A stretch of DNA of 39,135 nucleotides from Chitinivibrionales bacterium (GCA_014728215.1 WJLZ01000100.1:1-39135); one strand, 5' to 3'. Positions 22,897-31,559 are shown, numbered from the stretch's first letter. Notes: generated from the sequence alone by a model not told the origin. Numbers and translations are program-made.

Positions 22897-24300
22897 AGGT
22901 TTCCGTATATCTTCAAGAAATTGAATATACTCTTCATAAATCGTGATATACTGCTTTACCAGAAAGGTCCCGCCCGCCTTGACCATCAGACTGAAAAAGC
23001 CATACCGCAAAACCCGCTGAAAATCCCAGACAAGGGCATCGAGAACAACATTGGCCAATTGCTTCAACCCCTCCATCATTACCCGTGGAAGGGAATAGAA
23101 TTTCCTGTATGCAATAAGCACTTCCTTCTGAAGAACGGAGGCACTCATCGACTTTGGCTGAAACACCAGGTACATACCATTGAAAAATTCCCATCGGGTA
23201 TGGTAGAGGCGGTTCTCGTTTTCAATTTTTTCATACACCTGCGTACCGGGGAATGGGGTCAGGATCATGAATTGCACGGTGTCGATATGATGGTGAATGG
23301 CAAAATCGACTGTTTCGTGAATCGTGGCGGGCGTATCGTTGTCTTCACCAAACATGAACATACCATGGATGCTTATTCCTTTTTTATGAATAATGTCGAT
23401 TGCCTTTTCGATATCACTTTTTGTCTGCGATTTATGCAGTGCCTTCAAGGTCGCATCGTTGATCGATTCGAATCCGATAAAAAAGAATCGGCATCCGGTC
23501 CGTTCCATCCTGCCGATCAGCTCGGGACTTTTGGAAATATCCGAGCGTACCTGGGCAGTCCAGGAAATGTCGAGTTTTTCCTGCTCGATCAGATCGCAGA
23601 GGCGTTCGACACGCTTCTTGTTTGCCGAAAAATTATCATCATAGAAAAAAATATCCCGCGTTTTAAAGAACTTCAGGGCATGCTTGATTTCCTCGACGAT
23701 CCGCTCCGCCGACTGCATCCGGAATTTCTTGCCGAAAATCTTGGTGACCGTGCAGAAATTACAATCAAAGGGACAGCCCCGTGAGGTCATGATCGGAATG
23801 ATGCTCATCGTTTCCACCCCCTCCAAAAGGGAATACTCGATAAGCGGGAGGTTTTCGATGTTTTCGATCGCCTTCCCCTGAATGATTGTCTCCTCATAGG
23901 CCCCTTCAATAATATCGACAATATTTGCTTCTGCTTCTCCCTGGATTACATGGTCCGCACAGTCCACAAACTCCCGGGGAAGCAATGATGCATGAATGCC
24001 TCCGATAAGGATTTTGGCGTGGGGATATACTTTTCTGATCTGGTTGGCGAGATGCTTGGCCCTGTTTGCGCTGACAGTCAAGGCGGAGATACAGTATACA
24101 TCGGCCTGGATCGCAAAGGGATCGATTTTTTGCGACAAAATGTTTTCATTATATATTCTGACCGGATATCCGGCATTATGCAGAATGGTACCCAGATACA
24201 GGCACCCGGTCAGGGGAAGACGCATATAATTTTCAAAGACATTCGCTTCGCTTCCGGCCGGCTCGATAAAAACAACAGATTTCTTTGTACGCGGATTCAT
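22891..24300 (-). CDS. B12-fold radical SAM protein
   Basis: The 469-aa protein has an N-terminal cobalamin-binding-like Rossmann domain (about 8-135: IPLTGCLYLGTILHNAGY-type opening, ILIGGIHASLLP, VIQGEAE). It is followed by a radical SAM domain with the [4Fe-4S] motif C176-PFD-C180-NF-C183 (TSRGCPFDCNFCTV). The B12 histidine motif DxHxxG is not present (YNENIL at that place), so if cobalamin binds it is base-off without the His ligand, as in many members of this group. The C-terminal about 130 residues are family-specific. The family methylates or rearranges diverse substrates (lipids, bacteriochlorophylls, phosphonates); the substrate here is unknown. The ATG overlaps the stop of the upstream membrane-protein gene (ATGA). 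Confidence 0.9.
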   Translation of the reverse strand: MNPRTKKSVVFIEPAGSEANVFENYMRLPLTGCLYLGTILHNAGYPVRIYNENILSQKIDPFAIQADVYCISALTVSANRAKHLANQIRKVYPHAKILIGGIHASLLPREFVDCADHVIQGEAEANIVDIIEGAYEETIIQGKAIENIENLPLIEYSLLEGVETMSIIPIMTSRGCPFDCNFCTVTKIFGKKFRMQSAERIVEEIKHALKFFKTRDIFFYDDNFSANKKRVERLCDLIEQEKLDISWTAQVRSDISKSPELIGRMERTGCRFFFIGFESINDATLKALHKSQTKSDIEKAIDIIHKKGISIHGMFMFGEDNDTPATIHETVDFAIHHHIDTVQFMILTPFPGTQVYEKIENENRLYHTRWEFFNGMYLVFQPKSMSASVLQKEVLIAYRKFYSLPRVMMEGLKQLANVVLDALVWDFQRVLRYGFFSLMVKAGGTFLVKQYITIYEEYIQFLEDIRKPS

Positions 24301-24782
24301 CGGGCCCTCTCAGATATAAGGATACTCATGCCGGCAAGAATGAAAATGGTCCACCATAACTGCCCGCTGATCGAAAAAACCAGGAAAAAGACCGAAGAAA
24401 TCGAAACAAGCATCAAGCCGGTCAACAAATATAATGCCCGCTGCCGGGCAAAAAGAAAGGAGAGAAAAAAGGACAGCCCTAAAAAGGCGATGAACAGCGG
24501 CCATGTCCGGGTAAGAATCGACCAGGAGTAAAAATTTGCAAATAATGCAAGAATACTGAAACAGATCAGGTAAACTCCCGGTATCAGATAGACGACTTCA
24601 CGCCTCCCCCTGGCCTTGAATATGCCGATGAAACCTATTCCGAGCATGGTAATCAAAAGGGGCCATAATTTATGAATAAATGAAAGGTCGGTGAAACTTT
24701 CAAGGGCCAGCAAACCGCCGATTCCTATAAATAAAAGGGCAAATCGCCCGTTCCGATGAGCTGTTTCATGTGCCTGGTCCAT
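24297..24782 (-). CDS. Small polytopic membrane protein (LiaI/DUF5668-like)
   Basis: The longest frame starts at 24833, but aaaggatttaact puts the ribosome site before the ATG at 24782 (MDQAHETAHRNG), giving 161 aa. There are about six hydrophobic segments in pairs, with repeated wording LLFIGIGGLLALE, LWPLLITMLGIGFIGI and TWPLFIAFLGLSFFL. This resembles the LiaI/LiaF-like transmembrane repeat (a WPLxxxxxG motif appears twice). It has no enzymatic motif. It overlaps the radical SAM gene by 4 bp and is first in that two-gene operon, so it may anchor or regulate the radical SAM pathway at the membrane. The function is unknown. Confidence 0.75.
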   Translation of the reverse strand: MDQAHETAHRNGRFALLFIGIGGLLALESFTDLSFIHKLWPLLITMLGIGFIGIFKARGRREVVYLIPGVYLICFSILALFANFYSWSILTRTWPLFIAFLGLSFFLSFLFARQRALYLLTGLMLVSISSVFFLVFSISGQLWWTIFILAGMSILISERAR

Positions 24783-24943
24783 AGTTAAATCCTTTATTTG
24801 AAAAGTAGTGATAACATCGATGTATACCACCAAAATAGGTCGTTCCTCGACAGGTAATCAAAAACACATCTCCTGAAAACAAAGAGAGCAAATAACAGGC
24901 CATAAAAACAGACAGACAAATACCCGTCCCGGCAACAAAGGTG

Positions 24944-24995
24944 TTGACAATTCTCAGAAATTGTGGTATATTATTAACAGGTTTATGATATAAAC
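24944..24995 (+). promoter_or_regulatory. Strong sigma70-like promoter with two nested dyads
   Basis: TTGACA (24944-24949) and TATATT (24967-24972) are spaced by exactly 17 bp. Between them ACAATT (24947-24952) and AATTGT (24959-24964) form a 6-bp dyad. Just after the -10, GTTTAT (24981-24986) and ATAAAC (24990-24995) form a second. Both sit where a repressor would block polymerase. The downstream operon encodes a winged-helix regulator as its second gene, a plausible autoregulator. The gene start follows 24 bp later, after a ggag site. Confidence 0.7.
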
Positions 24996-25018
24996 TTGTT
25001 TAAATACGCGGAGACACT

Positions 25019-25690
25019 ATGACCCACATCAACGAAAAGCAGGCCAATGAGCTACTTGAAGACCTCGCTTTAATAAAAAAGGCGATACAAAAAAACACCC
25101 CGGTTCTTCAGCAGATAGCCCTGGACAAGGCATTTTGGCTCCTCTCGCTTTTCGGTGGAATCGCCATTATCCTGATAAGCCTTCTGTTCGACTATTTTAT
25201 CCGGCAGGCCGGAAGCTTCGACGCCCTTGCCGGGGGTACGAAGATTTTTCTTTTTTCGCTCATCGGACTGTTTATCATTATAACCGGTACCTACAAATGG
25301 ATACAGTTCACCCGCTCGGCAAGAGCGGTGGAGCCTGCTATTACGGGCTGGGGCCTTTTCAAAGAGCTTCACGCCTCTCAGATACTTATCTCGCTCCATA
25401 TTCCCGTTGGACTATTAATGCTCTTTCTGACATTTTATTCCATTGCGCAGGGGCATCCTGAACTATCGGTTCCGATTATTTCAATCGGCGTGGGAATACT
25501 CTGGAATGCCTACGGCTCTCTATTCAGGACAAAGCAATTTTATGTGGGGGGATACTGGATGATGATTACCGGAGCGATTTCGCTCCTGCTTTCGCACGTG
25601 TCGCCGTTTATTAATCTCTCCTATTCTGTAGGGATGGGATTAATAATTTTCGGGATTGCATCATGGACAACGACACCTCGTGGGGAGTAA
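25019..25690 (+). CDS. Polytopic membrane protein, first gene of envelope-transport operon
   Basis: This 223-aa protein has an N-terminal cytoplasmic helix rich in charged residues (about 1-35). About six transmembrane segments follow (roughly 38-60, 75-97, 120-142, 148-165, 175-192 and 195-213). I recognise no family. It is followed 3 bp later by the winged-helix regulator, whose GTG start uses a ribosome site overlapping this gene's end. Membrane proteins paired with a HTH_34-type regulator can act as sensors that modulate it; this is inference. It may alternatively be an accessory subunit of the ABC exporter. Confidence 0.72.
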   Translation: MTHINEKQANELLEDLALIKKAIQKNTPVLQQIALDKAFWLLSLFGGIAIILISLLFDYFIRQAGSFDALAGGTKIFLFSLIGLFIIITGTYKWIQFTRSARAVEPAITGWGLFKELHASQILISLHIPVGLLMLFLTFYSIAQGHPELSVPIISIGVGILWNAYGSLFRTKQFYVGGYWMMITGAISLLLSHVSPFINLSYSVGMGLIIFGIASWTTTPRGE

Positions 25691-25693
25691 GAC

Positions 25694-26008
25694 GTGGCAT
25701 CCAATGATTCACAACCATCTTTGAACGACAAAATTATACACGAACGCTCGCGGCTTCTGATTCTCACGAGTCTTGCCGGAAGCGAAAGCGGTTCGCTTTC
25801 CTTTACCCGATTGAAAGAAAGCCTTGAACTCACCTCCGGCAACCTTTCAATACAGTTGAAAACGCTGAAAAATGCAGGATATGTAAAGATAACGAAAAAA
25901 TTCGTTGACGACAAACCCTTAACGACCGCAAAAATAACGCCACAGGGAACAGGCGCGTTAAAAAGATATCTCGGCGAAATGGAACAGTTGATAAAAAACC
26001 TGAAATAA
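25694..26008 (+). CDS. Winged-helix transcriptional regulator (HTH_34-like)
   Basis: The 104-aa protein starts at GTG (25694) after ggggag. It has a single winged-helix domain: IIHERSRLLILTSLAG (helix 1), LSFTRLKESLELTSGNLSIQLKTLKNAGYVKI (recognition helix-turn-helix, about 38-68) and a wing with ITKKF...TTAKITPQG. The C-terminal helix probably dimerises. This arrangement matches the PF13601 group related to ArsR/MarR regulators. No metal- or ligand-binding Cys/His cluster is present. It lies between a membrane protein and an ABC exporter, in an operon whose promoter has two dyads, and is therefore a likely local regulator. Confidence 0.87.
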   Translation: MASNDSQPSLNDKIIHERSRLLILTSLAGSESGSLSFTRLKESLELTSGNLSIQLKTLKNAGYVKITKKFVDDKPLTTAKITPQGTGALKRYLGEMEQLIKNLK

Positions 26009-26022
26009 AGGAACAGGAGTTT

Positions 26023-26712
26023 ATGATGGCTTTCTTGGAATTGCAGGAAATCAGGAAGTCCTTTCACAAAGGGGAACGGGAAGTTCATGCCCTCCGGGGA
26101 GTTGATCTGTCGATCAACCGGGGCGATTTCTGCGCGATTGTCGGTCCCTCGGGCAGCGGTAAAACCACCCTGCTCAATATTGTAGGCTGCCTCGATACGC
26201 CGACATCGGGAACCATGGAATACGACCACCGCCCTTTGGGCGCCCTCACCGACAAGGAGCTGTCTTGGTACCGAAGGGACAATATCGGATTCATATTCCA
26301 GTCTTACAATCTCATTCCGGTGCTGACAGTGAAGGAGAATGTCGAACTCCCCATGGTGATCGAAAAGAAGTTGAGCAAGGCCGCAATGGCCCGCAAGGCC
26401 CGTGAAATCATCGATGCTGTCGGGCTGGCTTCCATGGCACATCGTCTCCCCCGCGAGATTTCGGGCGGCCAGGAGCAGCGAGTGGCTATTGCCCGGGCCC
26501 TGGTCAAAGATCCGCTGGTGGTGCTTGCCGATGAACCTACCGCTAATCTCGACACCGTAACAGCCGAAGAAATTATCGCCCTCATGCAGAAAATCAACCG
26601 GGAACGCCAAACAACCTTCGTCTTCTCCACCCACGATCTCAGGATGCAAAAACATGCGCAAAGGGAAGTCGTTCTCAAAGACGGCCTCATTACCTCGGAT
26701 GAAAGGAGATAG
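26023..26712 (+). CDS. LolD/MacB-type ABC transporter ATP-binding protein
   Basis: The 229-aa nucleotide-binding domain has Walker A GPSGSGKT (41-48), Q-loop in FIFQSYNLIP, signature ISGGQEQR (146-153), Walker B VVLADEPTANLD (166-177) and switch H204 (STHD). The QSYNLIPxLTVxENVELP segment and EQRVAIARAL are typical of the LolD/MacB/SalX exporters. Its codons 1 and 2 are both ATG; aggag fits either. It lies 14 bp after the regulator and 3 bp before the first permease. A single ATPase serving two different permeases matches a LolCDE-like heterodimeric arrangement. Confidence 0.93.
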   Translation: MMAFLELQEIRKSFHKGEREVHALRGVDLSINRGDFCAIVGPSGSGKTTLLNIVGCLDTPTSGTMEYDHRPLGALTDKELSWYRRDNIGFIFQSYNLIPVLTVKENVELPMVIEKKLSKAAMARKAREIIDAVGLASMAHRLPREISGGQEQRVAIARALVKDPLVVLADEPTANLDTVTAEEIIALMQKINRERQTTFVFSTHDLRMQKHAQREVVLKDGLITSDERR

Positions 26713-26715
26713 GGC

Positions 26716-27975
26716 ATGAAATCGCTCCTTATTATCGCATTCCGCAATCTTCTCCGCCACAAACGACGGACAATCCTGACCGGTATTATCATCTCTTTCG
26801 GGTTATGGATGTATATCTTCATGGATTCCCTCATGGCCGGACTCGACCGGGGATCGATCGACAACATGATCACCCTCTCGACTTCGGCGGTAAAGATACA
26901 TACCCAAAAGTATGACAAAAACAGAGAATCTTTTCCTCTCGAATACGGTATTCAAGTCGGAGATCAGATCAAACAGGCTATTCAGGACCACGACAGAGTC
27001 GAGGCAATTACTCCCCGCACACAATTCCTGGGAGAACTCTCAAACTACGAAGAATCGATCCCGGTGGCGGGAACGGTGATTGCCCCTCACAGCGACACCG
27101 CCGTGTTTTCGCTGAATCCGTACCTTGAAGGTGAGTATTTCTCGGAAAACAACCAACAGGAGATCATACTTGGAAAGACCCTTGCCGGGGACCTGAATGT
27201 CAAACCCGGTGATTTCATTACCCTCTACGGACTCACGAAATACGATACCCGTAACGCCGATGATTTCAAAATAGTCGGCCTTTACAACACGACCGATCCG
27301 GAACTGAATAAAAACGCCGTCTTTATCACCTACGACGCCGCAAATACCTTCTTAGACCTCGAAAACACGGTCACCGAACTGAATGTCGGGCTTAAACGGC
27401 GGGTCAACTTCAAGAATCTTCTGACCGACATGAAAGAAGTCCGGCAGATTGTGGAGACCGAATTTCCCTCACTGACCACCTATACCTTTGCCGAACTGGG
27501 CGCGGGGGTGCTGGAACTTGCCCGTCAGAAACGGCTGTGGGGGGCGGGAATGACGCTGGTTTTCCTGCTGATCGCCGGAGTAGGTATTGTCAACTCGGTC
27601 CTCATGAGCGTGTATGAGCGCATTCGCGAGATCGGCGTATTGCGCGCCCTTGGATTTGAAGGTGATCGGGTTATGCATATGTTTATGCTCGAAGGCGTTA
27701 TTATTGGCTTTATCGGCAGCCTCGCCGGGGTGATACTGGGATGTATTACCGTAGTATATCTGTCAACCTGGGGTTGGCCCCTGGATAAACTGTATGGTGA
27801 CATGGCCGTCGATACCACCGGCTTCCCTGTCTGGGGCACAATCTACGGGGAATGGAATGTCCCGCTTATTATCGGCTCATTTTTCTTTGGCCTGGTCACT
27901 GCGCTTATAGCGAGCATTCCCCCGGCCGGAAAAGCGGCATCCATGGAAGTCACCCATGCCTTGAGGTTTGTGTAA
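26716..27975 (+). CDS. FtsX/LolC-like ABC permease 1
   Basis: The 419-aa protein has TM1 at about 18-40, a large periplasmic MacB_PCD-like domain (about 45-265) and three C-terminal helices (about 275-298, 325-350, 383-405). Between the second and third helices is the coupling motif YERIREIGVLRALGF, highly conserved in FtsX-family permeases. A roughly 30-residue periplasmic loop rich in Gly and Trp (WGWPLDKLYGD) precedes the last helix. The ribosome site aaaggag is ideal, and the gene begins 3 bp after the ATPase. It likely forms a heterodimer with the permease encoded at 28087. The substrate is unknown; lipoproteins or lipids are suggested by the downstream LolA-like gene. Confidence 0.9.
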   Translation: MKSLLIIAFRNLLRHKRRTILTGIIISFGLWMYIFMDSLMAGLDRGSIDNMITLSTSAVKIHTQKYDKNRESFPLEYGIQVGDQIKQAIQDHDRVEAITPRTQFLGELSNYEESIPVAGTVIAPHSDTAVFSLNPYLEGEYFSENNQQEIILGKTLAGDLNVKPGDFITLYGLTKYDTRNADDFKIVGLYNTTDPELNKNAVFITYDAANTFLDLENTVTELNVGLKRRVNFKNLLTDMKEVRQIVETEFPSLTTYTFAELGAGVLELARQKRLWGAGMTLVFLLIAGVGIVNSVLMSVYERIREIGVLRALGFEGDRVMHMFMLEGVIIGFIGSLAGVILGCITVVYLSTWGWPLDKLYGDMAVDTTGFPVWGTIYGEWNVPLIIGSFFFGLVTALIASIPPAGKAASMEVTHALRFV

Positions 27976-28019
27976 CGATGAGAGGGATCGGGGGTTCCTG
28001 CGGAGGGAGACTTCCGCTA

Positions 28020-28034
28020 CGCTCCAGCGGAGCG
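28020..28034. repeat. Hairpin repeat between the two permease genes
   Basis: CGCTCC (28020-28025) and GGAGCG (28029-28034) flank AGC in the 111-bp gap. The whole gap is G-rich (GGGATCGGGGGTTCCTGCGGAG), unlike the coding DNA around it. It looks like a dispersed intergenic element inserted in an otherwise tight operon and could uncouple expression of the second permease. Confidence 0.5.
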
Positions 28035-28086
28035 CAGGACCTGGTTTGTATATCACCTTTGGAGTTTAATAGATAAGGAACATCAA

Positions 28087-29328
28087 ATGTTGTACCTGCT
28101 CAAGATGGCTTTCCGCAATATCAACCGTAACCGCCGGCGGTCGATCCTGGCCTTTACGTCGGTGGCAATTTCCATAGCCGCGGTCACCTTTTTCCGGGGT
28201 TTTGCCGGAGGAGTCATACAGTCGATTGTTAAGAATTCGACCAAGAATGAAACCGGGCATATCCGCATAACCACCACCGGGTTTCAGGAAAAATCCCGAT
28301 TTTTTCCGGTGACCGAAAATATTTCGGCCCCCGGTACAATTATCAAAAAGATCAAAAATGATCCCCAAACAGGCAATAAATTGGACATTATCACCGAACG
28401 CATTAATATCGGTGTTCTTCTCAATAACAGGGGGCTTAACAAAAGTGCCGTGGGGCTTGCCGGCGATCCGGAGGTGGAAAAGGAACTGCTTCTTCTGCAG
28501 AATTCCATTATCGGCGACGGCCGCTATATTAAAAATGAGCGGGAAACCATCGTGGGAACCGGGATTGCCGGGGCCCTCAACCTGAGTGTCGGCGACACCC
28601 TCAAAGTCATGACCCGCGGCGCCGATTATGCCCTTCACCTCCGCAAATTCACCGTGGTGGGGCTCTTCCAGACCGGCCTTAACATGCTCGACGACCGGAT
28701 TTTCCAGATACCGCTTGATGACGCCAAAAAACTACTCCGCACAGGAGGCGCTACCCAGCAAATAGTCATCATGCTCAAAGATTATAAAAAATCGGAGGCC
28801 GTCGCCGCAAATATCAGAAACCTTCTCTCCAACCGCGACAACCTCTCGGTCGTCTCATGGACCGAAAACGGTGAGTGGGGCGCCATGGTAAAAATGTCTT
28901 CGGCTATCTATAACTATGTCTATTTCTTTATCGCCTTTTTAGGAGCATTTATTATCACCAATATCATGATGATGGTTGTTCTGGAACGCCGCAAGGAGAT
29001 CGGTATTCTCAAATCGATGGGAATAACCAACAGAGAAGTCATGCTACTGTTTCTCTGTGAAGGCATGATTCTTGGTCTTATCGGTAGTCTCGTGGGAATG
29101 GTGGTAGGTATGGCAATCAATACCTGGTTTGCATTCAAGGGCCTTGATATGTCTTCCATGATGGGCGGTTTCAACTTTCCCATGGATTCGGTGCTCTATT
29201 TCGATATCAGCCCCCTGAGTGTTGTCTACGTTCTCATGATCGGTATTATCGTGTCGGCGGCCGTGTCGGTACTCCCCTCATGGAGAGCATCGAGGATGAA
29301 TGCGGTGGATGCGATTAAGAGCGTATAG
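28087..29328 (+). CDS. FtsX/LolC-like ABC permease 2
   Basis: The 413-aa protein has the same topology as the preceding permease: TM1 (about 18-37), a periplasmic domain (about 40-270) and three C-terminal helices starting with YNYVYFFIAFLGAFIITNIMM, with LERRKEIGILKSMGIT as the coupling motif. It differs clearly in sequence from permease 1, so the two are old paralogues that probably pair as LolC and LolE do. The ribosome site is aagga, six bases upstream. The periplasmic domain begins with a glycine-rich FRGFAGGVIQSIV stretch. Confidence 0.9.
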   Translation: MLYLLKMAFRNINRNRRRSILAFTSVAISIAAVTFFRGFAGGVIQSIVKNSTKNETGHIRITTTGFQEKSRFFPVTENISAPGTIIKKIKNDPQTGNKLDIITERINIGVLLNNRGLNKSAVGLAGDPEVEKELLLLQNSIIGDGRYIKNERETIVGTGIAGALNLSVGDTLKVMTRGADYALHLRKFTVVGLFQTGLNMLDDRIFQIPLDDAKKLLRTGGATQQIVIMLKDYKKSEAVAANIRNLLSNRDNLSVVSWTENGEWGAMVKMSSAIYNYVYFFIAFLGAFIITNIMMMVVLERRKEIGILKSMGITNREVMLLFLCEGMILGLIGSLVGMVVGMAINTWFAFKGLDMSSMMGGFNFPMDSVLYFDISPLSVVYVLMIGIIVSAAVSVLPSWRASRMNAVDAIKSV

Positions 29329-29361
29329 GGGACCATGAGTTGCTATAACTATCATGCGTGG

Positions 29362-29380
29362 CATGGCTTTCAAAGCCATG
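29362..29380. repeat. Palindrome between permease 2 and the LolA-like gene
   Basis: CATGGCTTT (29362-29370) and AAAGCCATG (29372-29380) are perfect complements around one base, so RNA would form a tight hairpin. GTTTTGG follows, without a proper T-run. It may be a processing hairpin or a REP-like repeat in the 123-bp gap. Confidence 0.5.
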
Positions 29381-29451
29381 AGTCGTTTTGGTTTCCACAG
29401 GTGTTATTTGAAATCTGATATTTGGAATTTACCAACCACAAGGAGTTTACC

Positions 29452-30186
29452 ATGATACGAAATCTGATGCTTGTCGCTCTCATCGCCGCCGCGCCCTCTT
29501 TTGCGTTGACGGGCGAGGAGATCCTCGAAAAAATGGACCAAAACCGGAACCACACAACGATTTCCTACAAAGGAATCATGGAGATCCATATCGACGATGA
29601 AGTGCGGACTAAACAAATGTCGGCCAAAGCGATGGCCGGTAAAAAGGAAAAGGCGATCGTCACATTCCTCAACCCCGCCGATGAAGGGACCAAATACCTC
29701 ATGATCGACGATAAGCTCTGGATCTATTTTCCCGAGGAGGAAGATGTAGTCAAGATATCGGGACACATGCTCAAGGAAGGGATGATGGGTTCGGACGTCT
29801 CTTATGAAGACGCGCTGGAATCCGACAAACTCTCAGATAAATACGACATTCAGCGTGTGGGGGAAGAAACAATCGACGGCTACGACTGCTATGTGATAAA
29901 ACTCGACGCCAAGGTCAAGGATGTCCCCTATTTCAAGCGCAAAATGTGGGTGACAAAGTCGAATTTTGTGCAGATCAAGGAAGAGATGTATGCCAAAAGC
30001 GGGAAACTGCTCAAAACCTCCAGAACCCTGGAGATAAAGAAAATCGGCGATCGGGATTTTCCGGTCAAGGTCGAGATGGTTAACAAGCTGCGCAAAAACA
30101 GCAAGACAATATTTACCATGAGGAACATTGAATTCGATAAACCTATGAATGAGTCGACCTTTTCGATGCGGTATTTGCGACGATAG
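29452..30186 (+). CDS. LolA-like outer membrane lipoprotein-sorting protein (PF17131-type)
   Basis: The frame is open from 29422, but aaggag lies just before the ATG at 29452 and the protein from there begins with a signal peptide (MIRNLMLVALIAAAPSFA). The mature part (about 227 aa) matches the LolA-like fold family: GEEILEKMDQNR, YKGIMEIHI, FLNPADEGTKYLMIDDKLWIYFP, the GSDVSYEDAL turn, and later GYDCYVIKLDAK and KMWVTKSNF. Such proteins form an incomplete beta-barrel that shields acyl chains and ferry lipoproteins or lipids across the periplasm. Placement after two FtsX-type permeases and before a barrel gene supports a shuttle role in one pathway. Confidence 0.9.
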   Translation: MIRNLMLVALIAAAPSFALTGEEILEKMDQNRNHTTISYKGIMEIHIDDEVRTKQMSAKAMAGKKEKAIVTFLNPADEGTKYLMIDDKLWIYFPEEEDVVKISGHMLKEGMMGSDVSYEDALESDKLSDKYDIQRVGEETIDGYDCYVIKLDAKVKDVPYFKRKMWVTKSNFVQIKEEMYAKSGKLLKTSRTLEIKKIGDRDFPVKVEMVNKLRKNSKTIFTMRNIEFDKPMNESTFSMRYLRR

Positions 30187-30197
30187 GTGAAGGATGG

Positions 30198-31325
30198 ATG
30201 ATGATGGTAGATACAATGAAAAAAAGATTGCTTAGGGTGGCAGTAGTTCTTTCAGCAGCCTGTTTTGCCGGTGCTGCTGAGAAATCGGGGCTGGAATTTC
30301 ACGGTTCCATGTACTCGGATCTTGGGATTGTCCAGCATTACAATGAACCCGGGACCGATGAGTTCGATTTCACGGGATTTTCGACCCTGTCACTCTCGTT
30401 TAAAAATCGTAATCGAAGATTCGGCAAAGTCGAAGGGCTTCTCGATCTGATTATCCCCTACGGCACTGCGGGAGAACAATTGAGCGGCCTGCTCCCGACG
30501 GAATCGGTTTCCGACAGCGCCACCCGGAGCATGGTGAGCCTCTTTTCGCTCAGAGGAACGCCGGTCCTCCTCGATTTCAGAAAACTCTCACTCTCCTTTT
30601 ACCTTCCCTTTGTCGACATAACTATCGGCCGTCAGATAATCAATTTCGGAAAGGGAACACTTTTCTCTCCCGTGGATATTTTTTCAACGGTCGATATTAC
30701 CGATCTGGATTTCCGCCGCTCCGGAAGCGATATTGTCACCTTCCGGTTTCCCTTCGGTCCCCTTTCCGGCTGCGACATCGTGGCGGGAATACCCCAATTT
30801 GACAACTCTTATTCAGGAGCAATTAAAATTTTCGGTACCCTGGCGGATTTTGACCTCAGCCTGATCGGGCTCCATAAAGACGCAGGTGATTCCCCTTTTA
30901 AAACCACCGAAACCACCGCGGGATTTGCCTTCAAGGGAGATATCATCACCGGCGCCTATGGTGAAGCTGTCGTGCACTATGACCATGACCGGAAAACCGA
31001 GTTCTTCGAAGGAATGTTTGGCTTGGATTACTCGATCGACGATCGCTGGATATTTGTGGGGGAATATCTGTACAAAGAACCCGGTTACAACGAATATCTC
31101 TGGGGAAACCATACTATCTTCGGCTCCACTCAATATGTGATCAACGATATCATGAACCTCTCGGCGAGTATAATCGGCAACATAACCGACCGTCGATTAA
31201 TCGGTACCATAAACTATTATTACGACATCCTCCAGAATGTCGATACTCATCTCTATATTCAAGGTATCGAAAGCGAAGCCGGAACTTCCCTCAATTACAT
31301 GATACGCTTTGACGTACAATTTTGA
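30198..31325 (+). CDS. Outer-membrane beta-barrel partner of the LolA-like carrier
   Basis: This protein is 375 aa from the first of three consecutive ATGs; another ATG at 30216 is directly before the signal peptide (KKRLLRVAVVLSAACFAGAA). The mature chain alternates amphipathic strands with short turns and ends NYMIRFDVQF, a C-terminal strand with terminal Phe as required for BAM insertion. Conserved-looking elements include ITIGRQIINFGKGTLFSPVD, a pattern (GRQ...NWG/FGxGxxxSPxD) seen in DUF1302-like barrels that accompany LolA-like proteins. It lies 11 bp after the LolA-like gene. The likely role is acceptor or exit port at the outer membrane; this is inferred from order and fold. Confidence 0.8.
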   Translation: MMMVDTMKKRLLRVAVVLSAACFAGAAEKSGLEFHGSMYSDLGIVQHYNEPGTDEFDFTGFSTLSLSFKNRNRRFGKVEGLLDLIIPYGTAGEQLSGLLPTESVSDSATRSMVSLFSLRGTPVLLDFRKLSLSFYLPFVDITIGRQIINFGKGTLFSPVDIFSTVDITDLDFRRSGSDIVTFRFPFGPLSGCDIVAGIPQFDNSYSGAIKIFGTLADFDLSLIGLHKDAGDSPFKTTETTAGFAFKGDIITGAYGEAVVHYDHDRKTEFFEGMFGLDYSIDDRWIFVGEYLYKEPGYNEYLWGNHTIFGSTQYVINDIMNLSASIIGNITDRRLIGTINYYYDILQNVDTHLYIQGIESEAGTSLNYMIRFDVQF

Positions 31326-31559
31326 CTTTTTTCCATTTCGGCTGAATTTTTGCCGGTTTTGTATTAGATTATATAGAGTGAGGTAAAAGGAAGACTTTCA
31401 GCAAAAGTGGATAAACCGGGGTATCGTGTTCAGTAAAAGGGCCGTCTGGATTTTCACTCCTTTCTTTTTTCACCCTACGGTTTCGAACACACAATTTTTC
31501 TTGAGCCCACTATTCAATCAGGCAATTTATTATCTCTCAATTTGTATCGAGGAGGCTTT

